64,000 bases of DNA from an uncultured Bacteroidota bacterium (GCA_902619315.1 CACNDW010000006.1:36154-100153); one strand, 5' to 3'. Counted from the first letter of the stretch, positions 1-10,817 are shown. A program made the numbers and translations. The notes: generated from the letters alone by a model not told the origin.

Positions 1-309
1 GCTGCCAAAAAAATTGAAAATAATATCTCTGAACCAACCAAAAAAAGGAGACTCCAAGAAATAATAGACTTGCAAAGAGTTCACAGTGAATATAGAACCA
101 AAGAGTTTATTGGAAAAACAGTATGCGTACTAATTGAAAAGAGCTCCAAAAGATCGAGTGAATTTTGGAGTGGTAGAACCAGTCAAAATTCCGTAGCTGT
201 CTTTCCCAAAGAAAAATATAAAGTAGGAGATTTTGTTGACGTAAAGATCGAAGAAGTGACTTCTGCTACTCTGATAGGAACTGCAATGAGTCATTCATCA
301 TCAATTTGA
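1..309 (+). CDS. miaB: MiaB C-terminal end (tRNA methylthiotransferase), 5'-truncated by the window
   Basis: The frame is open from base 1 to a TGA at 307-309, so this is the last 102 residues of a longer protein; the TTG at 70 is an internal leucine codon. The visible part fits the end of the radical-SAM domain followed by a TRAM RNA-binding domain (VCVLIEKSSKRS, then GDFVDVKIEEVTSATLIGTA). MiaB adds the 2-methylthio group to i6A37 of tRNAs reading UNN codons. The cysteine motifs that would prove this lie outside the window. A sigma-54 activator follows after 4 bases, and miaB-activator-lptE-secG is, from memory, a common flavobacterial order. Another MiaB/RimO-family member is possible but less likely. 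Confidence 0.8.
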   Translation, partial: AAKKIENNISEPTKKRRLQEIIDLQRVHSEYRTKEFIGKTVCVLIEKSSKRSSEFWSGRTSQNSVAVFPKEKYKVGDFVDVKIEEVTSATLIGTAMSHSSSI

Positions 310-313
310 AATA

Positions 314-1576
314 ATGGAATCGATACAACACATCAAACAGCGTTTTGGAATAATCGGAAACGATGATGGCCTTAACAGAGCTCTAAATAAAGCCCTTCTG
401 GTGTCTGGTACAGAAATTACTGTTCTGGTTACTGGCGAAAGTGGTGTAGGTAAAGAAAATATCCCAAAAATAATCCATCAATTCTCACCAAGAAAACATG
501 CTAAATACATTGCCGTAAACTGTGGTGCAATTCCTGAAGGCACGATAGACAGCGAGCTTTTTGGTCACGAAAAAGGGGCTTTTACCGGGGCCACCACCAC
601 AAGAAGTGGTTATTTTGAAGTAGCTGACGGTGGAACCATCTTTCTCGATGAAGTGGGAGAACTTCCCTTGGCCACACAAGTAAGGCTTCTTAGGATATTA
701 GAAAATGGAGAATTCATAAAAGTAGGTTCTTCAAAAGTCCAAAAAACAGATGTAAGAATTGTAGCAGCCACAAATATAAAAATGAATGAAGCCATTAAAA
801 AAGGTAAATTCAGAGAAGACCTTTTTTATCGATTGAGTACAGTAGAAATTCACTTGCCACCACTTAGAGACAGAAAACAAGACATCCCTCTTTTATTTAG
901 AAAGTTTGCTTCTGATTTCGCTCAGAAGTATAAAATGCCCACGCTCAGATTGGATGAAAATGCACAAAGAGTTTTGGAGCAATACAGATGGAGTGGCAAT
1001 ATTAGACAATTGCGCAACATAGCAGAACAAGTCTCTGTTTTGGAAAAAAACAGAACACTTGATGTCAGTACCTTGAAAAATTATCTTCCCAACACAGGGT
1101 CTCAACTTCCTGCTGTTATTGACCGATCAGATAAAGAAGCTGATTTTTCCTCCGAAAGAGAGATTCTCTATAAAGTACTCTTCGATATGAAGAATGATCT
1201 CAATGACTTGAAAAAACTCACCCATGAGTTGATGGAGAATGAAAATATGTCATCGGTCCAAAAAAATAATCCTGATTTGATTAAAAAAATATATGGTGAG
1301 CTAGAAGATCAAAACAAAACTGTTGAATTCATTAACCCAGATAGCAAAGCTCAAAAACACAGCAATACTACTCCAATCAATCAATACGACTATGCCGAAA
1401 CGGTAATTGAAGAGGAACCATTATCTTTATTGGATAAAGAAATTGAAATGATTAAGCAAGCTCTGAAAAGAAGTAACGGTAAAAGAAAAATAGCGGCAAA
1501 TGAACTGGGTATTTCAGAAAGGACCCTATATCGAAAAATCAAACAATTTGACCTACAAGACGACGAAAATGAATAG
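314..1576 (+). CDS. Sigma-54 interacting transcriptional activator without receiver domain
   Basis: This 420-residue AAA+ activator opens closed sigma-54 RNA polymerase complexes. The Walker A motif is GESGVGKE (about residues 41-48), the sigma-54 contact loop is GAFTGAT (about 92-98), Walker B is GTIFLDE (about 107-113), and an arginine-finger region follows. A Fis-type helix-turn-helix closes the protein (KRKIAANELGISERTLYRKI). Only about 15 residues precede the ATPase core, so there is no receiver, PAS or GAF domain. A polar linker of about 110 residues separates ATPase and helix-turn-helix. Control must therefore act through expression level or a partner protein. It sits 4 bases after miaB and overlaps lptE by 8 bases. 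Its target promoters cannot be told from here. Confidence 0.9.
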   Translation: MESIQHIKQRFGIIGNDDGLNRALNKALLVSGTEITVLVTGESGVGKENIPKIIHQFSPRKHAKYIAVNCGAIPEGTIDSELFGHEKGAFTGATTTRSGYFEVADGGTIFLDEVGELPLATQVRLLRILENGEFIKVGSSKVQKTDVRIVAATNIKMNEAIKKGKFREDLFYRLSTVEIHLPPLRDRKQDIPLLFRKFASDFAQKYKMPTLRLDENAQRVLEQYRWSGNIRQLRNIAEQVSVLEKNRTLDVSTLKNYLPNTGSQLPAVIDRSDKEADFSSEREILYKVLFDMKNDLNDLKKLTHELMENENMSSVQKNNPDLIKKIYGELEDQNKTVEFINPDSKAQKHSNTTPINQYDYAETVIEEEPLSLLDKEIEMIKQALKRSNGKRKIAANELGISERTLYRKIKQFDLQDDENE

Positions 1577-2087
1577 AATTTTCATCTATCTTTTTTTAAT
1601 TTTGCTTCTCGGTCTGGAGGCCTGTGGAATATACTCTTTTACCGGAGCATCAATTCCTTCCGGTGCATCAACTTTCCAAGTCAATTTTTTTGAAAATCAA
1701 GCTGGCAGTAGACCAGGCTCTACAGTTGAACCTGGATTGGACAGAGATTTTACTCTTGCACTTCAAGATATTATTTTGGGGCAGACTAATCTTAATTTGG
1801 TAAACTCGGGCGGAGATTTGGTTTACGAAGGAGAAATTACTCAATATAGTATAACCCCAATGACATCAACTGCAAACCTTACAGCTGCTCAAAACCGACT
1901 GACGATGAATGTGAACCTTCGCTATTTCAACACCAAAAACGAAGAAGATGATTTCGAAAGTCAATTCTCGTTTTTTTATGATTTTCCTGCCGAAAAACAA
2001 CTTTATGACATTCAGGGATCAGCTCATGATGAAATTTTTGAGAGGATTACCCAAGACATATTTAATGCAACACTTGCTAAGTGGTAA
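1569..2087 (+). CDS. lptE: LptE-like LPS-assembly lipoprotein
   Basis: A protein of 172 residues when started at the ATG at 1569, which sits inside the end of the activator gene (shared bases ATGAATAG). A hydrophobic signal ends in a lipobox, LGLEAC, so the mature protein is a lipoprotein. The segment GIYSFTGASIPSGASTFQV just after the cysteine is typical of Bacteroidota LptE. The family plugs LptD and helps insert lipopolysaccharide into the outer membrane. The frame stays open further upstream, but that would put about 23 polar residues before the signal, so the ATG start is preferred. lptC and lpxB of the same pathway occur elsewhere in the window. Confidence 0.8.
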   Translation: MNRIFIYLFLILLLGLEACGIYSFTGASIPSGASTFQVNFFENQAGSRPGSTVEPGLDRDFTLALQDIILGQTNLNLVNSGGDLVYEGEITQYSITPMTSTANLTAAQNRLTMNVNLRYFNTKNEEDDFESQFSFFYDFPAEKQLYDIQGSAHDEIFERITQDIFNATLAKW

Positions 2088-2092
2088 GTAGA

Positions 2093-2809
2093 ATGAATAG
2101 AGAAAAATTTGACAAGTTTATTGAAAACTATGATTCTAATAACGAAATCTTTGTCTCTCAGATGGCACTCCTAATTGAAAAATATCCATATTTTCAACTA
2201 CCACGTTTTTTCTTAACCAAATCACTCAAAGACCAAAATAAAAATGGGCTTGATATGGCCCTTAATCAGTTGGCGCTTTACACAGCTAATAGGGGATTAC
2301 TGAAGCAAAAAATTGAATCTAAAGTTAAATCGACAAAAAAAGTAAAAGACACTAAATCATTAAATACAACAAAAAAGGTTCAAAATAATCTTCAAGCCCT
2401 CGCGAAAGAAAAAAAGTTAAAATCGCAATCCATTAAAAAAGTTCGTTTTTCAAAAGATCTCAAACTTAGTTTTCTAGATTGGATTAAATACACAGAGGAA
2501 AACCAAAAAATACAGATTCAAGAATCTAAAAAATTAGAACCTTTAAAAAATAAGTTATCAATTATTGATAGATTCATTGAAGCTGACCCTAAAATCTCAC
2601 CCATGGAAAAAAATGAACCCATTGAATCATTGATTAATGGGGATTTTAATTCTGAGGAATTGATGACTGAGAGCTTAGCCAAAATTCTACTCAGACAAAA
2701 AAAGTATAAAAAAGCCATTAAAGCCTATAAGATTTTAAGTTTGAAATATCCGGAAAAAAATGTTTTCTTTGCAGGGCAAATTCAGAAAATCAAGAAATTG
2801 CAGCAATAA
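2093..2809 (+). CDS. Conserved hypothetical protein, lysine-rich, TPR-like C-terminus
   Basis: I do not recognise a named family. The product is 238 residues from the ATG at 2093; a GTG at 2081 overlapping lptE is an alternative start. The N-terminus (IENYDSNNEIFVSQMALLIE) looks helical. The middle, about residues 75-130, is very rich in lysine. The C-terminus (LRQKKYKKAIKAYKILSLKY) resembles one tetratricopeptide repeat. There is no signal peptide or membrane segment, so it is probably cytoplasmic. It lies 5 bases after lptE and 9 bases before secG, in what looks like one operon, which suggests an envelope or secretion link. That link is inference from context only. Confidence 0.6.
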   Translation: MNREKFDKFIENYDSNNEIFVSQMALLIEKYPYFQLPRFFLTKSLKDQNKNGLDMALNQLALYTANRGLLKQKIESKVKSTKKVKDTKSLNTTKKVQNNLQALAKEKKLKSQSIKKVRFSKDLKLSFLDWIKYTEENQKIQIQESKKLEPLKNKLSIIDRFIEADPKISPMEKNEPIESLINGDFNSEELMTESLAKILLRQKKYKKAIKAYKILSLKYPEKNVFFAGQIQKIKKLQQ

Positions 2810-2818
2810 TAAAATTTT

Positions 2819-3175
2819 ATGGGAAGCTTTTCGGTTTTTATTGCTTTAATCATTTTTGTCTGTTTTCTACTTGTTTTAGTAGTGATGGTTCAAAACCCTA
2901 AAGGCGGGGGACTGTCATCTTCTTTTGGTGGTGGCGGACAACAAATGGGAGGTGTACAAAAGACATCTGACTTTTTGGATCGGAGCACTTGGTTACTCGC
3001 GGGACTTTTGTTGGTGTTAATTCTACTTTCAAATATTTCACTCGGAACCAATACAGGTAGCTCTGACTCTCGTCTATTGGAAGACAATGCTTTGGAACAA
3101 TCTATTCCTGAGGTAATCCCGGAAACCTTACCTGAAACAATACCGGAAGTACCCGAGGAGGATTCTCAAAAATAG
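2819..3175 (+). CDS. secG: Preprotein translocase subunit SecG
   Basis: A membrane protein of 118 residues with the family layout: one transmembrane helix at about 4-24, a cytoplasmic loop with NPKGGGLSSSFGGGG, and a second helix at about 58-78. SecG is the accessory subunit of SecYEG and assists SecA-driven export. The acidic, proline-rich tail after the second helix (IPEVIPETLPETIPEVPEED) is longer than in E. coli. It is the last gene of the miaB-linked group; 110 bases separate it from groES. Confidence 0.92.
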   Translation: MGSFSVFIALIIFVCFLLVLVVMVQNPKGGGLSSSFGGGGQQMGGVQKTSDFLDRSTWLLAGLLLVLILLSNISLGTNTGSSDSRLLEDNALEQSIPEVIPETLPETIPEVPEEDSQK

Positions 3176-3285
3176 TACTTGTGCCATGCTGTCAGGGTTA
3201 TTTCTTAATTGCATCAATTTGTCATATGCTTTGCGCTTGGCATGGTTTGTGAAAAAACTTTTAAAAATTAAATAAATAAATTATA

Positions 3286-5219
<1,934 letters not shown>

Positions 5220-5240
5220 TTTAAAGATTTATTAACTAAA

Positions 5241-5270
5241 AAAACCTGCTTTTTCAAGCAGGTTTTTTTT
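5241..5270. terminator. Bidirectional intrinsic terminator between groEL and the metal operon
   Basis: An 11-base-pair stem pairs AAAACCTGCTT (5241-5251) with AAGCAGGTTTT (5256-5266) around a TTTC loop. A T run to 5270 serves groEL on the plus strand, and the A run at 5238-5244 gives the matching T run for the convergent minus-strand gene. The minus-strand stop codon at 5269-5271 lies within the structure. Confidence 0.9.
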
Positions 5271-5610
5271 AGTGTTCTTTCCTGTCGTACTGACAACATT
5301 TGGGCAACTCGTTATAATCTACCTCTTCGGCTTTAGCTTCCGAAGTATCGTAGCCTATGGATGCGATACTCATATGAATAGTTGCTAAATCCACTTTTTG
5401 TGGATTGTAAATCAGACTGATCTGATTAGAGGGAATGTCCCAATTGGCCAATTTAACTCCTTTTACAGAGAGCGCCGCTTTTTCAATTCTTTTTTCACAC
5501 ATTTCACAGTTGCCATGAACCGTAAACTGAACTTTTTTGTTTTTTTTCTGTTTCTCTTGGGCTACCATCACCATCGGTAAGGCGATTAATAAGATTAGGA
5601 TTTTTTTCAT
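5269..5610 (-). CDS. Secreted heavy-metal-associated (HMA) domain protein
   Basis: A 113-residue protein with a signal peptide (MKKILILLIALPMVMVAQ), a short lysine-rich linker and one HMA fold. The metal site is GNCEMCEKRIEKAALSVKG, a CxxC with the usual following helix. A second cysteine pair occurs in the tail (PKCCQYD), which may add a metal ligand. HMA domains bind Cu(I) or similar soft metals; this one should act in the periplasm or at the outer membrane. It is the last gene of a four-gene minus-strand operon with a TonB receptor 24 bases upstream, which suggests metal sensing or delivery. The metal itself cannot be read from sequence. Confidence 0.8.
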   Translation of the reverse strand: MKKILILLIALPMVMVAQEKQKKNKKVQFTVHGNCEMCEKRIEKAALSVKGVKLANWDIPSNQISLIYNPQKVDLATIHMSIASIGYDTSEAKAEEVDYNELPKCCQYDRKEH

Positions 5611-5634
5611 AATATTTAAAATTAATGATAATAA

Positions 5635-7860
5635 TTAAATTTTAAGTCTTAAGCCGAAGTAAACCATCCCCCCAAAAATGGGAGCATAAACCTGAGCCGC
5701 ATCAAAATCGGCTCCAAAAGGATCATTAGCTCCAATAATAGCAGAACGTTGTCTGTAATTTCCAACGTTTTCTCCTCCCAAATATAATTCAAATTTTTTG
5801 GACAAAACACGGGTCAATTGTGTATTCCAAAGTGAATAACTGGGAGAAAAACCTTTGGGGCGATCAACCAAATTATGGACCAATCGCTGCGCCCCCACAT
5901 AGTGATAGGTCAAATCCCACCGCCATTGTTTCCCAGTCAAAGTGGTTTTGCTTTCCATGCCCAAATTGGCAAAAAAACGATTTTTTGCCAACAAAGGTTT
6001 TTGCATATGTCCGCTTTTATAATCTACTTGTACATCGTAATTTTTGTAGGCTGCTCTGAAATTTAAAAAGTTTTTATAGTAATAATCTACCTCCACTTGA
6101 AAACTTTTTGCAGTGCTTTTTCCCTCTAAGTTATAAAAAGAAATTTCATGAGGATTTTCCCAATCCACTATTACTTGGTCTATGAAATCAGTAATGTAAT
6201 AGTCGGTTGATAAAGTGATCTGGTGTGGACTGCCAATATAGAGTGATTTGGACAGACCCAATCCGTAGTTCCAGGCTTTTTCAGGATTTAGCCCATAAAT
6301 TTTCCCTTGGGTGGACTGTATTTTGATGATTCTATTGGTCATAAAAAGAGTTTGATTTTCAGCAAAAATATTGGCCGCTTTTCTTCCACTCCCCGCCGAT
6401 AGACGGATTACAAATTTTTCAAAAGGAACATATCTCAAGTGCAATCGTGGCGTAAAAAAAGTATCTAAATTATTGTGAAAATCTACTCTGAAACCTGCGA
6501 TCCAACTAAAGTTGTCATTATTGTCGTGTGTGAACTCAAAAAAGCCACCCATATTTTGATCCATTCTGTTAAATCTATCATCGTTGACTTGTTCAACATA
6601 ATCATCAAAACTATAATTAAACCCTACTTTAAATTTATTTAAAGTATTGCCAATAATAGAATTAAAAATCAAATTGGTATAAAAACTTTGCTGATTAATG
6701 TCATAGGTTTGAAATCCGTAATAGGAATCTTGGTCGTGATTGCTGAAGGCAGTTTGAAGGCCAAAACTCTGATAGGGAATCTCGGGAAAAACATAGCCCA
6801 CCTTAAAAGAAGCATCCCATCGTTTGGTTTTAATTTCACTCCCCCAGCGATTTTTCAACCCCATGTCTTTTTTTGGATCATAGCTCAAAGTACCCAACAA
6901 TTTTTTGTCATTCATATACCTCCAACTCAAAAAGCTGACCCATCCCTTTTCAATATCTGTGTATTGCCAACGATTCATCAAATTGATTTGATCCGAGACA
7001 GGAAGATCCAGAAAACCATCATCATTGTTATCAAATTTTTGAGTTCTCTTGCTTCGGTGGATATAATACCCTGTACTCCAATAATCATTGAATCTATTAT
7101 TAAAATGTGTATTCATTTCATACCTCCCGTTGTCAGAGGCGAATAGATTGAGAAAAAAGGGAATATCGGTCATTGGTTTTTTCAATTCCGTATTTATTTG
7201 TCCTGCAATACTCTCAAAACCGTTAGATACAGATCCTGCTCCTTTACTTATTTGAATACTTTCTACCCATGTTCCTGGCGTAAAGGTCAATCCGTAAGCT
7301 TGTGATGCACCGCGAACCATTGGAATGTTTTCCTCAGAAATCAATAAGTAAGGACTTGAGAGCCCCAACATCATGATTTGTTTGGTTCCAGCAAGAGCAT
7401 CTGCAAAATTTACATCTATGGCCGGATTAGTTTCAAAACTTTCAGAAAGATTACAACAAGCCGCTTTAAGCAATTCCTCACTGCTGACCTTGAGGATATT
7501 TTGCGTCTCTATAAAAGATTTTTGAGAAGCTCTTCTACGTTGGGTAAGGGTTACTTCATCTAGTTCATCCTCCTGATTTTGGATCATTTGGTGACTGATG
7601 AATGGAGTACTAATTTTTAAAGTGTCGGTTTTAAAGCCAATATAGCTAATGATCAATAGATTTGTATCCGGTGCTCTTTCCAACCGGAAGGCACCCTCAA
7701 TATCGGTAACCGTTCCAATGGTGGTGTTTTTCCAAAAAACACTGGCACCGATTAGGGGATAAGTTTTATTGTTCTCTTGGTATTGTACGACTCCGCTCAG
7801 GGGATCTTGCGAAAAGACCATTCCCCATGAAAGACATACAACGAATATGTATTTTTTCAT
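5635..7860 (-). CDS. TonB-dependent receptor with carboxypeptidase-like N-domain, probable metal uptake
   Basis: A 741-residue outer-membrane receptor. A signal peptide is followed by a CarboxypepD_reg-like beta-sandwich (about 20-95, with GASVFWKNTTIGTVTDIEG), a plug domain (about 125-235, with KGAGSVSNGFESIAGQI) and a 22-strand-type barrel ending in an aromatic-rich strand (GGMVYFGLRLKI). A cysteine pair at the start of the plug (KAACCNLSES) is a feature I associate with receptors next to HMA-domain genes. No SusD-like partner is present, so it is not a glycan SusC/D pair. Its ATG overlaps the stop of the upstream gene (ATGA), so translation is coupled. Copper or another soft metal is the likely cargo from its neighbours only. 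Confidence 0.85.
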   Translation of the reverse strand: MKKYIFVVCLSWGMVFSQDPLSGVVQYQENNKTYPLIGASVFWKNTTIGTVTDIEGAFRLERAPDTNLLIISYIGFKTDTLKISTPFISHQMIQNQEDELDEVTLTQRRRASQKSFIETQNILKVSSEELLKAACCNLSESFETNPAIDVNFADALAGTKQIMMLGLSSPYLLISEENIPMVRGASQAYGLTFTPGTWVESIQISKGAGSVSNGFESIAGQINTELKKPMTDIPFFLNLFASDNGRYEMNTHFNNRFNDYWSTGYYIHRSKRTQKFDNNDDGFLDLPVSDQINLMNRWQYTDIEKGWVSFLSWRYMNDKKLLGTLSYDPKKDMGLKNRWGSEIKTKRWDASFKVGYVFPEIPYQSFGLQTAFSNHDQDSYYGFQTYDINQQSFYTNLIFNSIIGNTLNKFKVGFNYSFDDYVEQVNDDRFNRMDQNMGGFFEFTHDNNDNFSWIAGFRVDFHNNLDTFFTPRLHLRYVPFEKFVIRLSAGSGRKAANIFAENQTLFMTNRIIKIQSTQGKIYGLNPEKAWNYGLGLSKSLYIGSPHQITLSTDYYITDFIDQVIVDWENPHEISFYNLEGKSTAKSFQVEVDYYYKNFLNFRAAYKNYDVQVDYKSGHMQKPLLAKNRFFANLGMESKTTLTGKQWRWDLTYHYVGAQRLVHNLVDRPKGFSPSYSLWNTQLTRVLSKKFELYLGGENVGNYRQRSAIIGANDPFGADFDAAQVYAPIFGGMVYFGLRLKI

Positions 7861-8324
7861 GATTTTAAAGATAGATTCAACATTAAATAAGCAGTGTATT
7901 TAAAATTGGATCTACCGTAGAAAATAAGACTATGGTGAAGGAGAAATATTTTTTCTTTAAAAAAAAGGTATTTCGGCTTTACAAAAACAGCCTTGGGAAA
8001 GATGATTTTTGAAAGATCAAAAGTGCATGTATTATGTTGTTGAACCGCAAAATAAGTGACTTGTAACTCAGAATCAGTAGTTTTTTGAGGTTCATTGTTT
8101 TGGATAAAAACAGTTTTATCCTGACAACAGTGGTTTTTTGTAACCTTTTGGCCTTGATGGGTATCTTGACTTTTTTCCAAAGAAATTCCACACCCCTCTA
8201 CGTTCCATGCTAGTGCAATTTCTTGAATATGTCCCCCGCAATAATGAACATTCAATGCCACCCCAATCTTTGAAGTCAAAAAAATCAGGACAAAGAAAAT
8301 GGCTTTGATGCTATTTTTATTCAT
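7857..8324 (-). CDS. HYC_CC_PP-type small secreted protein of metal operons
   Basis: A 155-residue protein with an N-terminal hydrophobic signal (about residues 8-24), then NVHYCGGHIQEIALAW and later KNHCCQDK. The HYC and CC motifs match what I know as the HYC_CC_PP family of Bacteroidota, which sits beside TonB receptors and HMA proteins. The histidine and cysteine residues could bind a metal, but no reaction has been assigned to the family as far as I know. The third motif (PP) is not clear here. It lies between an HMA-MauE protein (18-base gap) and the receptor (4-base overlap). Confidence 0.65.
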   Translation of the reverse strand: MNKNSIKAIFFVLIFLTSKIGVALNVHYCGGHIQEIALAWNVEGCGISLEKSQDTHQGQKVTKNHCCQDKTVFIQNNEPQKTTDSELQVTYFAVQQHNTCTFDLSKIIFPKAVFVKPKYLFFKEKIFLLHHSLIFYGRSNFKYTAYLMLNLSLKS

Positions 8325-8342
8325 AATATAAATTTAAGGCTT

Positions 8343-9062
8343 TTATCCAAACTGGTAAAATAACATGGCAATTGCCATCACGAGCATAATCACATTTTCA
8401 ATTAGGGTCGCTTCGGTCATAGGTAACTTTAAAGCGGTGCCCAAACAGGCACAATTGATCTTGTTTTTATCAAAAAGTGTGTAAACAACACCAAAAGTGG
8501 TAATAGTTAGGATTGCAATGGTGATAATAAAGACAAAATTCAATTGCCAACGAAGCAATAACATCAAGCCCAAAAGGGTCTCGATAAAGGGGTAAATTTT
8601 TGCATACAAAGCACTTCTTTTAGCTAAAGGGTCATATTGAGCAAAAGCTTTGGGAAATCCCTTATAATCTAAAAATTTAAAGAAGCTGAAAAACACAAAA
8701 AAAAGTCCCATAAAATCAATCATGAAATTATTAATTTGGAAAGAGTTTTTTTGGATAAGTAAAGAACCTAAAATCAGGTAAACGAAGATCAATATGAGTG
8801 GAAAAAGCTGTTTAAGTTTGGAGGGTGCTTCTAAATTTGGATGAGTTTTAACCAGGTTCGTCTCCAACAAAGGTATGTACTTTGGGGGTAACACAGTCGT
8901 CAATTTTTCCAATGTCAATGTTTTTGAAACCTCCAACACTACATTTCCTGAGGCCAAATCAATTTTAACATCTTGTACCTCATCCAAACTAATCAACTTA
9001 TCTGTTACCGAAGAAACACAACCGTTACAAGTCATCCCCGAAATTTTTACATTTTGTCTCAT
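8343..9062 (-). CDS. HMA domain fused to a MauE/DoxX-like membrane domain
   Basis: A 239-residue protein. The first 67 residues are an HMA domain with the metal site GMTCNGCVSSV. The rest has about four transmembrane helices, starting near LFPLILIFVYLILGSLLIQ, and resembles the MauE/DoxX family, with a cysteine pocket NKINCACLGTALKLP between helices. The MauE/DoxX relatives are implicated in thiol redox or quinone-linked roles. A membrane protein that binds metal on one side and handles thiols or electrons is an attractive reading but unproven. It is the first gene of the metal operon and is divergent from purH across 195 bases. Confidence 0.75.
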   Translation of the reverse strand: MRQNVKISGMTCNGCVSSVTDKLISLDEVQDVKIDLASGNVVLEVSKTLTLEKLTTVLPPKYIPLLETNLVKTHPNLEAPSKLKQLFPLILIFVYLILGSLLIQKNSFQINNFMIDFMGLFFVFFSFFKFLDYKGFPKAFAQYDPLAKRSALYAKIYPFIETLLGLMLLLRWQLNFVFIITIAILTITTFGVVYTLFDKNKINCACLGTALKLPMTEATLIENVIMLVMAIAMLFYQFG

Positions 9063-9142
9063 TGTTGAAAAGTCAGCTTTTTTTGGTTAATTAAACACAA
9101 CAAAAAAGGAGAAAATTAAATTTCTGACAATGATGTTTTTAA

Positions 9143-9150
9143 TACTTTTG
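9143..9150 (+). promoter_or_regulatory. Candidate -7 element for purH
   Basis: TACTTTTG matches the Bacteroidota -7 consensus TAnnTTTG and lies 107 bases before the purH start. No convincing TTG box is found 17-21 bases upstream, so only half of the promoter is supported. Confidence 0.35.
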
Positions 9151-9257
9151 TCAACATCAATATCACTATATCTTACATAAAAATACTAAAAAACGTATCT
9201 GTATCAGATTAAAAAATAAATTACCCCAGTTAATATTAATCGATCAAGAAAAAATAA

Positions 9258-10781
9258 ATGAGTAAAAAACAAATTTCATCTGCTCTCATCTCGGTATTTG
9301 ACAAGACAGGATTGGCCCCCATCATTCATCAATTGAATTCATACGGGGTTACCTTTTACTCCACCGGAGGGACAGAAAAATTTATACGTGATATGGGCTA
9401 TGAAGTTACTGCAGTGGAGGAAGTTACGGGCTACCCATCCATACTGGGAGGTCGAGTAAAAACCCTACATCCCAAAGTTTTTGGTGGTATTTTGAACCGC
9501 CAAGAAATCTCGGGTGATCAAACGGCTTTGGAGCAATTTGAAATTCCACAAATCGATTTGGTCATCGTGGATTTATATCCTTTTGAAGATACAGTTGCGA
9601 GCGGTGGAAGCGAGCAAGAAATTGTCGAAAAAATAGACATCGGGGGAATTGCACTTATAAGAGCTGCCGCAAAAAACTTTAAAGACACCTTTTGCGTTTC
9701 CGACAAAAACGACTATAAGGATTTTCTGGAAATTCTCATCCAATCTAATGGAGCTCCGAACTTAGAACAAAGAAAAAAATATTCCGTAAAGGCATTCCAA
9801 ACCTCCTCTCATTACGACGCTGCCATCTTTAACCATTTTAACCAAGAGGAAGAAGTATTGAAACTGAGTGTTAAGGATAGCCGGACCCTCCGCTATGGTG
9901 AAAACCCGCATCAAAAAGGTAAATTTTTTGGACCATTATCAGACCTTTTACAACAAATTCACGGGAAAGAAATTTCCTACAACAACCTTTTGGATATTGA
10001 TGCAGCAGTTAGTCTCATACTCGAATTCTATGATGGAGATTGCAGCTTTGCCATTCTTAAGCACAATAATGCATGTGGCTTTGCTACCCGCCCTAATCTC
10101 AAAGAGGCCTATCTAGATGCGCTGGCCGGTGATCCTGTCTCTGCATTCGGTGGCGTATTGATTACCAACAAATCCATTGACTTAGATACTGCGACTGAAA
10201 TCAATAATCTATTTTGCGAGGTTATTGTTGCCCCCAACTACAATGCAGAGGCTCTGAAGTTGCTTAAGGAAAAAAAGAACAGAATTATATTAGTTCAAAA
10301 AGATATCTCCTTGCCTTATAACACTTACAGAAGTTGTCTAAACGGAATACTTGTTCAGGAAAGAGATTCCGAAACAGATAACGTAAAAAAACTAGACTTT
10401 ATAACTACCAAAAAGCCTAATTTGCAAGAAATTGAAGACTTAATCTTTGCCTCAAAAATTTGTAAACATACCAAATCGAATACAATTGTTTTGGCAAAAA
10501 ATGGCCAATTACTGGCCTCAGGTACAGGACAAACCTCAAGAATAGACGCATTGAACCAAGCAATTGAAAAAGCTAAGCACTTCAATTTTGACTTAAATGG
10601 TGCTGTAATGGCAAGTGATGCATTCTTCCCTTTCCCAGATTGTGTTGAGATTGCCCACAAAACAGGAATCACCAGTATCCTCCAGCCAGGAGGGTCAATC
10701 AAAGACCAACTATCCATAAATTATTGCAACGAAAATGATTTATCCATGGTCTTTACTGGTATTCGTCATTTTAAGCATTAA
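9258..10781 (+). CDS. purH: Bifunctional AICAR transformylase / IMP cyclohydrolase
   Basis: The 507-residue length is standard for PurH. The N-terminal third is the MGS-like cyclohydrolase domain (ISVFDKTGL at the start, then GGRVKTLHPKVFGGIL). The remainder is the formyltransferase, with the catalytic KHNNACGFA (Lys-His) and SDAFFPFPD, and the end IRHFKH is typical. The enzyme performs the last two steps of de novo IMP synthesis, using 10-formyl-tetrahydrofolate. It stands 36 bases upstream of mreB, so transcription may run on into the shape operon. Confidence 0.97.
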   Translation: MSKKQISSALISVFDKTGLAPIIHQLNSYGVTFYSTGGTEKFIRDMGYEVTAVEEVTGYPSILGGRVKTLHPKVFGGILNRQEISGDQTALEQFEIPQIDLVIVDLYPFEDTVASGGSEQEIVEKIDIGGIALIRAAAKNFKDTFCVSDKNDYKDFLEILIQSNGAPNLEQRKKYSVKAFQTSSHYDAAIFNHFNQEEEVLKLSVKDSRTLRYGENPHQKGKFFGPLSDLLQQIHGKEISYNNLLDIDAAVSLILEFYDGDCSFAILKHNNACGFATRPNLKEAYLDALAGDPVSAFGGVLITNKSIDLDTATEINNLFCEVIVAPNYNAEALKLLKEKKNRIILVQKDISLPYNTYRSCLNGILVQERDSETDNVKKLDFITTKKPNLQEIEDLIFASKICKHTKSNTIVLAKNGQLLASGTGQTSRIDALNQAIEKAKHFNFDLNGAVMASDAFFPFPDCVEIAHKTGITSILQPGGSIKDQLSINYCNENDLSMVFTGIRHFKH

Positions 10782-10817
10782 TTTTCATAACTTTAACCCA
10801 AATAAACTTAACAAGTT

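Noticed and set aside
3177..3285. CIRCE/HrcA operator before groES
   Set aside because: No inverted repeat resembling TTAGCACTC-N9-GAGTGCTAA is present; the only symmetry is a weak CCATGC/GCATGG pair about 50 bases apart.
5820..7146. Plus-strand reading frames opposite the TonB receptor gene
   Set aside because: They lie wholly within a well-supported receptor gene and look like shadows, with no family-like sequence.
5635..7860. SusC of a polysaccharide utilisation locus
   Set aside because: No SusD-like gene adjoins it, and its neighbours are HMA and HYC_CC_PP-type metal proteins.
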